NCBI GenBank assembly: GCA_903933935.1
Contig: CAIZMB010000081.1
Span: 1 to 35,632, forward strand
DNA: 35,632 nt
Reading direction: 5' to 3'
DNA from: an uncultured Cytophagaceae bacterium
Lineage (GTDB): Bacteria; Bacteroidota; Bacteroidia; Cytophagales; Spirosomataceae
Part shown: positions 21,770-30,395 of the stretch, one piece after another
How the letters are laid out: each line of letters opens with the position of its first letter
Position numbering within the stretch: the stretch's first letter is position 1
Made by a program: the position numbers and the translations under genes
Notes under the pieces: generated by a model
What the model was told of the DNA's origin: nothing
The model's input: the letters and a program-made list of their open reading frames with translations, nothing else
The model's database searches: none

Positions 21770-23188
21770 TCATGATTTCAATCGCAATCTGACAATATTT
21801 TCTACGTGGTGCGTTTGAGGAAACATATCCACGGGATGAACGATGTCCACGGTGTAGGCCACATCCAATAAAGCTAAATCTCGAGCTTGAGTAGCAGGAT
21901 TACAACTAACATAGACAATCGTTTTTGGTAATACTTTTAAGATTTGAACGATTACTTCTTCATCCATTCCAGCCCGAGGAGGATCCGTAATAATCACATC
22001 AGGCTTCCCATGAATGGAAATAAATTCCTCCGTTAAGACCCGTTTCATATCACCAGCAAAGAATGAAGCGTGATCGATATTATTTAATTTGGCATTTATA
22101 TGCGCATCTGCCACCGCCATTTCAACGTATTCAAGACCTACTATTTTGGAGGCTTGATTAGCCAAAAACAAACCAATGGTACCAGTACCTGAATATAAAT
22201 CATAGACAATTTCAGAACCTGTCAGACCTGCGTATTCTCGAACCAATTGGTATAAACGGATAGCTTGTTTTGAATTGGTTTGGAAAAAGGATTTTGGGCC
22301 AATTTGAAATACTAAATCCTCCATTTTTTCTTCTATGAAGGGTTTTCCATGATAACAAACTACCTCTAAATCATGAAAAGTATCGTTTCCTTTTTGATTA
22401 ATTACATAATTTAATGAAGTAATTATAGGGAATTCGGCTAGTAAAAAAGCCATAACAGATTCTATTTCTTGTGGCTCTGCATAGGCAAACTGAACCGTAA
22501 CCATCCACTGTCCTATACTTGTATTCCGAATGATCAAATTCCGTAAAGAACCTTCCTTTTGAAATTTCAATTCGTAAAATGAAATATTGTTTTTTTCCGC
22601 AAATTGGAAAACACTATTTCGAATGGCATTGGAGGGATCGGGTTGAAGATAACAATGATCTACCGCTAATATTTTATCAAATCGGCCAGGAACGTGAAAA
22701 CCTAACGCATGCAAAGAACCTAAATCCTCTGAACCTATTTCATCATTAGTAAGCCAACGAGCAGATGAAAAAGTAAATTCAAGTTTGTTTCGATAATAAT
22801 ACGCTTCATCAGAACCTAAAATAGGCATAAATTCAGGAAGTGAAACTTTAGCGATTCTTGTTAAATTATCTGAAACTTGGCGAGATTTAAAAGCTAATTG
22901 AGATTCATAGGAAACGTGTTGCCATTTACACCCACCGCATACCCCAAAATGAGAACAAGGAGCTTCGACTCTATGCGTTGAAAAAGCTTGAATATTGACT
23001 GCTTGGGCTTGTTTAAACTTCTTTTTGGATTTTAAAATCCGCAAATCGGCTATATCACCGGGAGCCACTGGACCTTGAACGAAAATAATTTCATCATTTA
23101 TTTTAGCGATGCATTTAGCTTCTGCAGCAAAGTCTAAAATGGGTATTTGTTCTAAAACAACTGGAATTCTCTCTTTCTTTTTACTCAT
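21770..23188 (-). CDS. rlmD: 23S rRNA (uracil-C5) methyltransferase, RlmD type
   Basis: A 472 aa SAM-dependent RNA methyltransferase of the RumA/RlmCD/TrmA family. It contains an N-terminal TRAM domain (about 15-65) and a [4Fe-4S] Cys motif CSHFGVCGGCKWQ with a fourth Cys in DHCYLQ. The SAM domain has QTNSKQAIRLYQLVREYAG, VYDLYSGTGTIGLFLA and ITDPPRAGMDEEV, followed by the nucleophile loop YVSCNPATQARDL and the end HHVENIVRLRL. The iron-sulfur motif favours RlmD (U1939 of 23S rRNA) over TrmA. A promoter with both -33 and -7 elements lies directly upstream. Confidence 0.9.
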   Translation of the reverse strand: MSKKKERIPVVLEQIPILDFAAEAKCIAKINDEIIFVQGPVAPGDIADLRILKSKKKFKQAQAVNIQAFSTHRVEAPCSHFGVCGGCKWQHVSYESQLAFKSRQVSDNLTRIAKVSLPEFMPILGSDEAYYYRNKLEFTFSSARWLTNDEIGSEDLGSLHALGFHVPGRFDKILAVDHCYLQPDPSNAIRNSVFQFAEKNNISFYELKFQKEGSLRNLIIRNTSIGQWMVTVQFAYAEPQEIESVMAFLLAEFPIITSLNYVINQKGNDTFHDLEVVCYHGKPFIEEKMEDLVFQIGPKSFFQTNSKQAIRLYQLVREYAGLTGSEIVYDLYSGTGTIGLFLANQASKIVGLEYVEMAVADAHINAKLNNIDHASFFAGDMKRVLTEEFISIHGKPDVIITDPPRAGMDEEVIVQILKVLPKTIVYVSCNPATQARDLALLDVAYTVDIVHPVDMFPQTHHVENIVRLRLKS

Positions 23189-23205
23189 TTACATTAAAAT
23201 ATTGA

Positions 23206-23235
23206 CGAAAATACGGCTTTATATGTGCAAGCCAA
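23206..23235 (-). promoter_or_regulatory. Promoter of rlmD (TTG-N19-TATTTTCG)
   Basis: Minus strand TTG at 23233-23235, a 19-nt spacer, then TATTTTCG at 23206-23213, 17 nt before the ATG. Proper spacing supports the TTCG form of the -7 box as functional. Confidence 0.65.
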
Positions 23236-23245
23236 TCAAAACTAG

Positions 23246-23253
23246 TAACTTCG
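23246..23253 (+). promoter_or_regulatory. -7-like box (TAACTTCG) of the SDR gene
   Basis: TAACTTCG, the TTCG variant of the consensus, ends 16 nt before the ATG at 23270. It lies close to the divergent rlmD promoter. Confidence 0.45.
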
Positions 23254-23269
23254 TTCTAAATTTTTTCAC

Positions 23270-24076
23270 ATGAATAACAAGGTTATTATTATTACAGGGG
23301 GTTCCTCAGGAATAGGAAAAGCTTTAGCCTTAGAATATGGACGATTAGGCGCCCACGTCGTTATCACGGGTAGAAACCAGCAGAAACTACAAGCAACCAC
23401 AGACGAATTAAAACAATCAGGAATTTCGATTATTGGCTTTCCTTGTGATAGCAGTTCAGAAAAGGAAACCCAATCGATGATACAAAAAGTGGTCGATCAA
23501 TTTGGGCACATCGACTTATTGGTCAACAATGCAGGAATATCGATGAGGTCAATGTTTGAAGACGTTAGCGTAGACGTATTAAAAACGGTCATGGACATTA
23601 ATTTCTGGGGCACTGTTTATGCAACCCAAGCAGCCTTACCCTTCTTAAAAGAATCAAAAGGAGGTATCATCGGGATTTCATCTATTGCAGGTTATCGTGG
23701 ATTACCTGTTCGAAGTGGTTATTCAGCATCCAAATTTGCCATGAATGGGTTTTTGGAAGCCTTAAGAACTGAATTACTACATTCCGGAGTACATGTATTG
23801 ATTGCTTGTCCAGGATTTACTGCCTCCAATATTAGGAACTCATCGCTTAACGCTGAAGGAAATATTACGGGGGAATCCATGAGAGAAGAAGAAAAAATGA
23901 TGTCGGCAGAAGAAGTAGCTAAAAAAATTATTCGCGCATACCAACAAAAGAAAAAGACTTTAATTATGACTTTTCAGGGTAAATTGACCGTTTTTTTAAA
24001 TAAATGGATGAATGGCCTGATGGATACCTTGGTCTACAATTCATTAAAAAAAGAACGCAACAGCCCATTAAAATAA
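23270..24076 (+). CDS. Short-chain dehydrogenase/reductase
   Basis: A 268 aa classical SDR with all catalytic features. The cofactor motif is TGGSSGIGKALA (about 9-20), the structural NNAG is at about 88-91, and the active site comprises Ser in GISSIAGYRGLP and the YSASK motif (Tyr and Lys four apart). A basic, hydrophobic C-terminus (KKTLIMTFQGKLTVFLNKWM) is like that of dehydrogenase/reductase SDR family member 7-type proteins and may bind membrane. The substrate (a lipid, steroid-like compound or sugar) is not predictable. It is monocistronic, between its own -7 box and a hairpin terminator. Confidence 0.9.
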   Translation: MNNKVIIITGGSSGIGKALALEYGRLGAHVVITGRNQQKLQATTDELKQSGISIIGFPCDSSSEKETQSMIQKVVDQFGHIDLLVNNAGISMRSMFEDVSVDVLKTVMDINFWGTVYATQAALPFLKESKGGIIGISSIAGYRGLPVRSGYSASKFAMNGFLEALRTELLHSGVHVLIACPGFTASNIRNSSLNAEGNITGESMREEEKMMSAEEVAKKIIRAYQQKKKTLIMTFQGKLTVFLNKWMNGLMDTLVYNSLKKERNSPLK

Positions 24077-24078
24077 AG

Positions 24079-24107
24079 CCCTGCTCGATATAATCGAACA
24101 GGGTCTT
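24079..24107 (+). terminator. Hairpin terminator after the SDR gene
   Basis: CCCTGCTCGAT pairs with ATCGAACAGGG around an ATA loop with one internal mismatch, followed by a short T-rich stretch. It lies between convergent genes and may act both ways. Confidence 0.7.
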
Positions 24108-24127
24108 ATACTCCTTAACTTACCACT

Positions 24128-24496
24128 CTATGAACTTAAAATATTGAAATCTTCTCTTTTCTGAAGAAAATAAGGCGTTGCGGCTTCAAATTCATTCATT
24201 AACATCAAAAAATACTTTCTTTCAAAAACTAAAAACTTACAATCAACCAACGTTTTCATACTGCAGCCATAATTTTTACCATCCATAGCTTCTTCAATTC
24301 CAATGAAACAAGGCAAATTTATGATCCTTGATTTTCCTTTTTCTAAGGGCCAATCCATTAATAAACTTCCTTCCTTTAAAAAAAAAACGAATTCTGCTTT
24401 TTGCCCTTTTCGAAAAATATGTTCTTCAGACAAATACCTCATCTCAATCCCACTAGCCAATATTTTTTTTTCTGTTTCTCTAAAGGTATCTGCCAT
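24128..24496 (-). CDS. Crp-type cyclic-nucleotide-binding-fold protein without HTH
   Basis: A 122 aa protein consisting of just the beta-roll sensor fold of Crp/Fnr regulators: HIFRKGQKAEFVFFLKEGSL, then the strand ending INLPCFIGIEEAMDG, SMKTLVDCKFLVFERKYF and a final helix. It ends with no DNA-binding helix-turn-helix and lacks an obvious canonical phosphate-binding-cassette arginine, so cAMP binding is doubtful. I use the ATG at 24494-24496; a TTG six codons upstream is less likely. The gene is divergent from ccoI and shares about 150 bp of regulatory region with the oxidase cluster. A regulatory or redox-sensing role is suggested by position only. Confidence 0.72.
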   Translation of the reverse strand: MADTFRETEKKILASGIEMRYLSEEHIFRKGQKAEFVFFLKEGSLLMDWPLEKGKSRIINLPCFIGIEEAMDGKNYGCSMKTLVDCKFLVFERKYFLMLMNEFEAATPYFLQKREDFNILSS

Positions 24497-24536
24497 TTGA
24501 ATCAAATTAATCAACCGTTTTAGGTTAATTAGTTGA

Positions 24537-24544
24537 CGAAAATA
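24537..24544 (-). promoter_or_regulatory. -7-like box (TATTTTCG) of the cyclic-nucleotide-fold gene
   Basis: Minus strand TATTTTCG within CCGTATTTTCGTC, the same core as before rlmD, and 40 nt upstream of the ATG. Confidence 0.4.
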
Positions 24545-24647
24545 CGGGGCTTTATTCGATTAAAAACTAACATACATCAGTTTTACAATTGCTATTTGTC
24601 AATAAAATAATTACGCTGAGTCAACATATTTGTCTAAAATATTTTTG

Positions 24648-27098
24648 ATGAATCTCGTTGCACCTACTCAGAAAGAAATTGACACCGATTTAAACTGCTT
24701 CCATTGTGGAGAATTAAATCATAACAATCCAATCCTTTATAATAAGCATTCATTTTGTTGCTTGGGGTGCCAACAAGTCTACAAATTATTATCCGACCAT
24801 TCGTTAGAAGATTATTATGACTGTGAAGTGGTCCCAGGAATATCCCCAAATGCGCAAAGATTCAGTTTTTTAGACCATCCTATTTTTAGAGATAAACTAA
24901 TCAGTTTCACGCATCAAGGTGTTTCAAAAGTTACTTTCTTCCTTCCGGGAATTCACTGTAGATCATGTTTATACCTGTTAGAAAACTTATATAAGCTTAA
25001 TAGCGCGATCATAAAGACCTCTTTAAATTTCACAAAAAAAGAATTGAGCATTTGGTTCCAAGATGCGGAAATTTCTTTGGGTGAATTGGCTAATTTCCTT
25101 GCTAGTATCGGTTACGAGCCTTTTGTTGATTCAGTTGATTCTCAAGCCAGTAAACATAAAAGTTTAAAAAAAGAAAATGACTTATTTATAAAATTAGGCA
25201 TTGCTGGTTTTTGTGCTGGAAATGCCATGCTATTTAGTTTTCCTGAATATTTAGGCATCGACGATATAGATTTAAAATACCTTTTTGGATATTTAAACCT
25301 TTTTCTAGGAACCATAGCTGTTTTTTATTCAGGCTCTGATTACTTTAAAAACGTTTGGTCCCATCTGAAATTAAAGAAGATAACGATCGAGCTTCCTATT
25401 TTATTGGGAATCTTAGTGGGATATTCTAGAAGTGTTTACGAAATTCTTTCTCATTCAGGTGCCGGATACATTGACTCTGTTTCGGGTTTATTATTTTTTC
25501 TTTTAATAGGTAAATGGTTCCAACAAAAGTCTTTTGATTTTTTATCATTTGAGCGCAATTACACTTCCTATTTTCCTTTAACCATCACCAAATTAATGAG
25601 TGGGGATGAGGTTTTAGCACCCCTACAAGAAATAGCTATTGGAGATCATTTAGTGATTAGAAACCAAGAAATTATTCCTGCAGATGCTATTTTATATAGA
25701 GGCACATCTGATATGGATTATAGTTTTGTGACTGGCGAAAGTGAAAAAATTAATATCAAGGAAGGTGATTCCATTTTTGCAGGAGGAAAACATGAAGGGG
25801 AACTCATTGAGATTGTTATCATTAAGGAGCTTAAGCAGAGCCATTTAACTCAATTGTGGGAGGAACAAGTCTTTAAAGATCCCATTCATAAATCGGAGAA
25901 TTGGGAGAACTTCGCTAATTCCGTAGGCGTCTATTTTACTTATGGATTAATAAGTTTAGCCAGCGCAGTTGGTATATATTGGTTTATGTTTGATCCTACT
26001 AAATGGCAAAACTCAGTGGTCAGCATTTTGGTGATTGCCTGTCCTTGTGCATTAGCTATTTCATATCCGTTTGCTCTGGGACATGGCATGCGATGGTTGG
26101 CCAAATTTAATTTTTTCATCAAAGACACCCAATCCTTAGAAAGGTTGGCACAAATAGATACCATCGTTTTTGACAAAACTGGGACTCTAACATTAACAAT
26201 TAATCAGGGAGCCAAAGAACATTTTAACCGCACATTAACATCCATTGAATGGTCAAATCTCTGTTCATTGGTGAATCAATCCACTCATCCTATCTCAAGA
26301 CAAGCTCGGAAATACATACAGCATAAAGGTATTAGTCAAGCAGAAAAACCTGAATTATTTAATGAATTTTCAGGAAAGGGCTTAGAAGGGTATTTTAATG
26401 GAATTAAGTACCGAGTAGGTTCAGCCAAGTTTACAGGCCATCAGGTAAACACTTCAAACACGTATCAAATGTCTGAGTCTCAACTGTATGTTCTGATTAA
26501 TGAGGAACCTCTAGGTTATATTGAATTTCCATGGGAAAATAGGCCAGGAGTGGAGTTGATGTTGCGCCAACTTCAATCCAAATATGACGTTTATTTACTT
26601 TCAGGGGATAAAAAAGAGCATGCCGCGCACTTATTAGATTGGTTTCCGATACCTGAATCTTGCCAATTTGAATGTAGTCCCATGGATAAAATGAATTTCA
26701 TTCGTTCCTTACAAGAGCAGGGAAAAAAAGTAGCCATGGTAGGAGATGGATTGAATGATGCCGGAGCTATTAAACAGGCACATATAGGCATTGCTGTTTC
26801 AGATGATCACCTTCATTTTACACCCGCTAGTGATGCTATTTTACAGGGAAGTTCATTGCCCAATCTACCCAAATTCATCCATTTTGCTCAAATAGGCCTG
26901 AGGCTAATTAAATTCAGTTTTATCCTATCGCTTTTTTACAATGCGATTGGGTTAAGCTTTGCTATTCAAGGAACCTTATCCCCCTTGATTGCCGCCATAC
27001 TGATGCCAGTTAATTCTTTTAGCATGTTAGCGATAGCCAACATCGGAATGAACTATCAAGGGAAAAAATTAAAATCAGAATATAAATCATATAATTAA
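24648..27098 (+). CDS. ccoI: Copper P1B-type ATPase for cbb3 oxidase assembly
   Basis: CcoI/FixI-type ATPase that exports copper across the membrane for the heme-copper centre of cbb3 oxidase. The 816 aa protein begins with a Cys-rich metal-binding region (CFHC at 17-20, CCLGC at 37-41), then an HMA domain with GIHCRSC at about 100-106. Next come transmembrane helices, the transport motif IACPCALA, the phosphorylation site DKTGTL, and the hinge GDGLNDAGAI. The start is the ATG at 24648; a TTG 18 nt upstream is in frame but not conserved. It heads a cluster followed by ccoS, ccoNO, ccoQ and ccoP, which supports the oxidase-assembly role over copper detoxification. Confidence 0.93.
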   Translation: MNLVAPTQKEIDTDLNCFHCGELNHNNPILYNKHSFCCLGCQQVYKLLSDHSLEDYYDCEVVPGISPNAQRFSFLDHPIFRDKLISFTHQGVSKVTFFLPGIHCRSCLYLLENLYKLNSAIIKTSLNFTKKELSIWFQDAEISLGELANFLASIGYEPFVDSVDSQASKHKSLKKENDLFIKLGIAGFCAGNAMLFSFPEYLGIDDIDLKYLFGYLNLFLGTIAVFYSGSDYFKNVWSHLKLKKITIELPILLGILVGYSRSVYEILSHSGAGYIDSVSGLLFFLLIGKWFQQKSFDFLSFERNYTSYFPLTITKLMSGDEVLAPLQEIAIGDHLVIRNQEIIPADAILYRGTSDMDYSFVTGESEKINIKEGDSIFAGGKHEGELIEIVIIKELKQSHLTQLWEEQVFKDPIHKSENWENFANSVGVYFTYGLISLASAVGIYWFMFDPTKWQNSVVSILVIACPCALAISYPFALGHGMRWLAKFNFFIKDTQSLERLAQIDTIVFDKTGTLTLTINQGAKEHFNRTLTSIEWSNLCSLVNQSTHPISRQARKYIQHKGISQAEKPELFNEFSGKGLEGYFNGIKYRVGSAKFTGHQVNTSNTYQMSESQLYVLINEEPLGYIEFPWENRPGVELMLRQLQSKYDVYLLSGDKKEHAAHLLDWFPIPESCQFECSPMDKMNFIRSLQEQGKKVAMVGDGLNDAGAIKQAHIGIAVSDDHLHFTPASDAILQGSSLPNLPKFIHFAQIGLRLIKFSFILSLFYNAIGLSFAIQGTLSPLIAAILMPVNSFSMLAIANIGMNYQGKKLKSEYKSYN

Positions 27099-27104
27099 TT
27101 CGAT

Positions 27105-27124
27105 AACATGACTATAATCATGTT
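27105..27124. other. Small hairpin between ccoI and ccoS
   Basis: AACATGA and TCATGTT form a 7-bp perfect stem around a 6-nt loop. It sits 7 nt after the ccoI stop in a 75-nt gap. No T run follows beyond TTTTC, so this is a processing or weak attenuation site at best. Confidence 0.4.
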
Positions 27125-27173
27125 TTCTGTAGACTCAAAAGTGGAAATTTGACTCACCAAAAACAGGCGATAA

Positions 27174-27335
27174 ATGGCAATATTGTACATCATGATTGGA
27201 TTAAGTTTGAGTATGTCCATTGGATTTGTCATTGCATTTATTTGGTCCATAAAATCAGGCCAACAAGATGATCTTAACACGCCCGCTATGCGCATTTTGA
27301 TGGATGAAAATAAGACAAAAAACAGAAATCTATGA
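27174..27335 (+). CDS. ccoS: cbb3 oxidase assembly protein CcoS
   Basis: A 53 aa protein (MAILYIMIGLSLSMSIGF at its N-terminus) with one transmembrane helix and the CcoS signature WSIKSGQQDDLNTPAMRIL following it. The SGQ-x-DDL-x-xPA-x-RIL pattern is diagnostic of CcoS, which is required for heme and copper insertion into the cbb3 catalytic subunit. The gene sits between ccoI and ccoNO, and its TGA overlaps the ATG of ccoNO (ATGA), so translation is likely coupled. It is short enough to be missed by length-limited gene callers. Confidence 0.93.
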   Translation: MAILYIMIGLSLSMSIGFVIAFIWSIKSGQQDDLNTPAMRILMDENKTKNRNL

Positions 27336-29458
27336 GCACAAAATCCAACCCATTAGAACAATTTTATTACGATAACAAAGCTGTTCGAAATTTTGCCATT
27401 GCCACCATCATTTGGGGAATCGTGGGCATGCTGGTCGGCGTAATCATTGCCACACAATTATTTGAACCCGCCGCAAATTTCACACAATATGGCTCTTTTG
27501 GCCGAATAAGACCTTTGCATACCAATGCAGTCATTTTTGCTTTTGTAGGAAACGCCATATTTGCTGGAGTGTATTATTCCCTACAAAGGTTATTAAAAGC
27601 AAGAATGTTCAGTAATTTCTTAACAAGTTTTCACTTTTGGGGCTGGCAAGCTATTATCGTTGCTGCGGCCATTACCTTACCACTTGGTATTACCACCTCA
27701 CATGAATATGCTGAATTGGAGTGGCCCATTGATATTGCGATTACCTTGGTTTGGGTTGCTTTTGGTATCAACATGTTTGGGACTATTTTAAAAAGAAGAG
27801 AAAGGCACTTATATGTAGCTATATGGTTTTACATCGCCACATTTGTGACCGTAGCAGTTTTGCATTTGACCAACTCGATGCAATTGCCTATTTCGATTTT
27901 CAAATCCTATTATGTGTACGCAGGAGTTCAGGATGCATTAGTTCAGTGGTGGTATGGTCATAATGCCGTGGCATTCTTTTTAACCACCCCATTTTTAGGA
28001 TTAATGTATTATTTCTTGCCAAAGATGGCTAATAGGCCTGTATACTCTTATCGACTATCCATATTGCATTTTTGGGCGTTGATTTTCATTTACATTTGGG
28101 CCGGTCCACATCATCTTTTATATTCTAGCTTACCCGATTGGGCACAATCATTAGGGGTTGTATTTTCCATTATGTTAATTGCTCCTTCCTGGGGAGGAAT
28201 GATCAATGGACTTTTAACCTTAAGAGGAGCTTGGGACCAGGTCAGAGAAAACACGATATTGAAATTTATGGTGGTAGGAATTACCACATATGGGATGGCC
28301 ACATTTGAAGGCCCTATGTTAAGTTTAAAGAATATCAATGCCATTGCGCACTTTACGGATTGGATTGTTGCGCATGTTCACGTAGGAGCCTTAGGTTGGA
28401 ATGGATTCTTAACCTTTGCGATTTTATATTGGATGATTCCCAGGATTTTTCAAACAAAGCTTTATTCTGAAAAACTATTGAAAACGCACTTTTGGATCGC
28501 TACGATCGGCATTGCGTTTTATACGATCCCCATGTACATTTCCGGATTTACCCAAGGTATGATGTGGAAACAATTTACGGCTGAGGGAAATCTTCAATAT
28601 GGAAATTTTTTAGATACAACGCTTCAGTTAATTCCTATGCATCAAATGCGCGCATTGGGAGGAACTTTATATTTGATAGGCGCCATATTAATGGCCGTTA
28701 ATTTATTTAAAACAATGGCGCAGGGAAAATTATTAGCCAATGAACCCGCGGAAGCCCCTGCTTTATTAACGATAGACGAAAAAGCACCAGATGCCCATTG
28801 GCATCGTTGGATTGAAAAAAGACCTATTCAATTATTGGTAGCCTCTTTAATCATGATTTTAATAGGTTCTTTAGTCGAGCTAGTACCCACCTTCATGGTA
28901 AAATCGAATATGCCCACGATCGCTGCGGTTAAACCTTATAGTGCTTTAGAGTTAGAGGGAAGAGATATTTATATTCGAGAAGGTTGTGTGAGTTGCCATT
29001 CTCAATTAGTCCGACCCTTCAGAAGTGAAACGGAACGGTATGGCGATTTCTCTAAATCAGGTGAATTTGTGTACGACCATCCATTTTTATGGGGATCTAA
29101 GCGTACAGGTCCAGATTTACACCGCGAGGGTGGAAAATATCCCAATTCGTGGCATTATTATCACATGAAAGAGCCCAGCTCCATGTCACCCGGATCCATC
29201 ATGCCTGCATACGATTGGCTTTATGAGCAAACACTTAATACGAGCATGACACAGAAAAAATTAAGCGCCATGAAAACGTTGGGCGTGCCTTATGATGATG
29301 GCCAAATTACCAATGCAGTGAGTGATTTAAATCGACAAGCAAAAGAGATTCAAACGCAGATGGCTGGAGAGAAAATTAAAATAGGGGCCGACAAAGAGAT
29401 TATTGCTTTGATCGCTTATTTACAAAGATTAGGAACCGACATAAACAAAAAACAATAA
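27332..29458 (+). CDS. ccoNO: Fused cbb3 cytochrome c oxidase subunits I and II (CcoNO)
   Basis: A 708 aa fusion typical of Bacteroidota. Residues 1-480 are CcoN, the catalytic heme-copper subunit with about 12 helices. Conserved segments include RPLHTNAVIFAFVGN (heme-ligand His), QWWYGHNAVAFFLT, GPHHLLYSSLPDW (copper-site histidines) and VAHVHVGALGWNGF. Residues about 520-708 are CcoO, a membrane-anchored monoheme cytochrome c with REGCVSCHSQLVRPF (CxxCH at about 552-556) and RTGPDLHREGGKYP, and a Met ligand probably in SPGSIMPAYDW. The enzyme reduces oxygen to water with high affinity. The order ccoI, ccoS, ccoNO, ccoQ, ccoP is clean. Confidence 0.97.
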   Translation: MSTKSNPLEQFYYDNKAVRNFAIATIIWGIVGMLVGVIIATQLFEPAANFTQYGSFGRIRPLHTNAVIFAFVGNAIFAGVYYSLQRLLKARMFSNFLTSFHFWGWQAIIVAAAITLPLGITTSHEYAELEWPIDIAITLVWVAFGINMFGTILKRRERHLYVAIWFYIATFVTVAVLHLTNSMQLPISIFKSYYVYAGVQDALVQWWYGHNAVAFFLTTPFLGLMYYFLPKMANRPVYSYRLSILHFWALIFIYIWAGPHHLLYSSLPDWAQSLGVVFSIMLIAPSWGGMINGLLTLRGAWDQVRENTILKFMVVGITTYGMATFEGPMLSLKNINAIAHFTDWIVAHVHVGALGWNGFLTFAILYWMIPRIFQTKLYSEKLLKTHFWIATIGIAFYTIPMYISGFTQGMMWKQFTAEGNLQYGNFLDTTLQLIPMHQMRALGGTLYLIGAILMAVNLFKTMAQGKLLANEPAEAPALLTIDEKAPDAHWHRWIEKRPIQLLVASLIMILIGSLVELVPTFMVKSNMPTIAAVKPYSALELEGRDIYIREGCVSCHSQLVRPFRSETERYGDFSKSGEFVYDHPFLWGSKRTGPDLHREGGKYPNSWHYYHMKEPSSMSPGSIMPAYDWLYEQTLNTSMTQKKLSAMKTLGVPYDDGQITNAVSDLNRQAKEIQTQMAGEKIKIGADKEIIALIAYLQRLGTDINKKQ

Positions 29459-29459
29459 G

Positions 29460-29639
29460 ATGTTCAAGCAATTCATTTCCGTTATTCCTGGAGCCGATAT
29501 TTTCATGATTTCCTCCTTGTGTATTTTTATGGCATTTTTTGTTTTGGTAGGCCTTTACTTGTTGTGGATGGACCCGACACATACGGTTAAAATGCAAAAT
29601 TTGCCATTAGAAAATAATGATTTTGAACCCAAATTTTAA
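29460..29639 (+). CDS. ccoQ: CcoQ/FixQ-like small oxidase subunit
   Basis: A 59 aa single-helix membrane protein located between ccoNO and ccoP, starting 1 nt after the ccoNO stop. The helix (about 14-36, IFMISSLCIFMAFFVLVGLY) is followed by LWMDPTHTVKMQNLP and an acidic end. This gene position and layout match the CcoQ/FixQ stabilising subunit of cbb3 oxidases, although sequence conservation of that family is weak. The call rests mostly on position, length and the single helix. Confidence 0.8.
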   Translation: MFKQFISVIPGADIFMISSLCIFMAFFVLVGLYLLWMDPTHTVKMQNLPLENNDFEPKF

Positions 29640-29644
29640 AGATT

Positions 29645-30382
29645 ATGGAAACCATTTATTTAGAAAATTGGCTAATAAGCTTAGTCATATTAACGAGCAT
29701 CGTCATATTCATCGTCACAGTGCAATTAAATTATACACTAAAAAAAATAGCCCAAGCCCAAAATAAACCCCATGAAAAAGCGTTAAGTTGGTGGCAATCA
29801 TTTACGGGATTAAGGCCTATAGAGGATGAAAAGGACATCATGATCAAAGATTCTCATGATGGAATCATTGAATTAGACAATCCCACACCGCCTTGGTTTA
29901 TGTATTTATTCTACTCAACTATTTTATTTGGTGTGATTTATTTAATTAATTACCATGTCATTCAAGATGGAAATATTCAGGAAACCGAGTATAAAACCGA
30001 TATGGCTAAAGCTGAAAAAGAGCGGGCCAATTACCTGAAAAAATTTGCTAAATCAATCAATGAGAATAATGTCGTATTAGCGACTTCTAAAAAGGATATA
30101 CTAGAGGGATCCAACATCTACAAAACAAATTGTGTGGCTTGTCATGGAAATTTAGGGCAGGGAGGAGTAGGTCCTAATTTCACGGATCGGTTTTGGATTC
30201 ATGGGGCTGGTATCAAAGATTTGTTTAAAACGATTACCAACGGAGTACCCGAAAAAGGGATGATTGCATGGAATAAAACAATCAATCCCTTGCAAATTCA
30301 ACAAGTTGCTTCCTATATTTTAACTTTACAAGGTACAAATCCTCCTGGAGCCAAAGAGCCTCAGGGAATTGAAATCAAATAA
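29645..30382 (+). CDS. ccoP: cbb3 oxidase subunit III (CcoP), mono-heme form
   Basis: A 245 aa membrane-anchored cytochrome c. Two helices lie at about 8-30 and 82-105; the second follows NPTPPWFMYLFY, the conserved CcoP N-terminal domain signature. After a charged coiled-coil-like stretch there is a single cytochrome c domain with TNCVACHGN (CxxCH at 163-167) and the probable Met ligand in EKGMIAW. Proteobacterial CcoP has two heme c sites; here I find only one. It would pass electrons to CcoO. It is directly followed by a DUF2892 gene. Confidence 0.93.
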   Translation: METIYLENWLISLVILTSIVIFIVTVQLNYTLKKIAQAQNKPHEKALSWWQSFTGLRPIEDEKDIMIKDSHDGIIELDNPTPPWFMYLFYSTILFGVIYLINYHVIQDGNIQETEYKTDMAKAEKERANYLKKFAKSINENNVVLATSKKDILEGSNIYKTNCVACHGNLGQGGVGPNFTDRFWIHGAGIKDLFKTITNGVPEKGMIAWNKTINPLQIQQVASYILTLQGTNPPGAKEPQGIEIK

Positions 30383-30395
30383 AAACTCCTACACT

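Noticed and set aside
24497-24647. Fnr/FixK-type operator upstream of ccoI
   Set aside because: I looked for TTGAT-N4-ATCAA and TTGAC-N4-GTCAA; only partial half-sites with wrong spacing and a weak AAAACT/AGTTTT repeat are present.
29400-29597. Antisense frame over the ccoNO end and ccoQ
   Set aside because: The plus strand here encodes the CcoO C-terminus and a CcoQ-like protein in the expected order.
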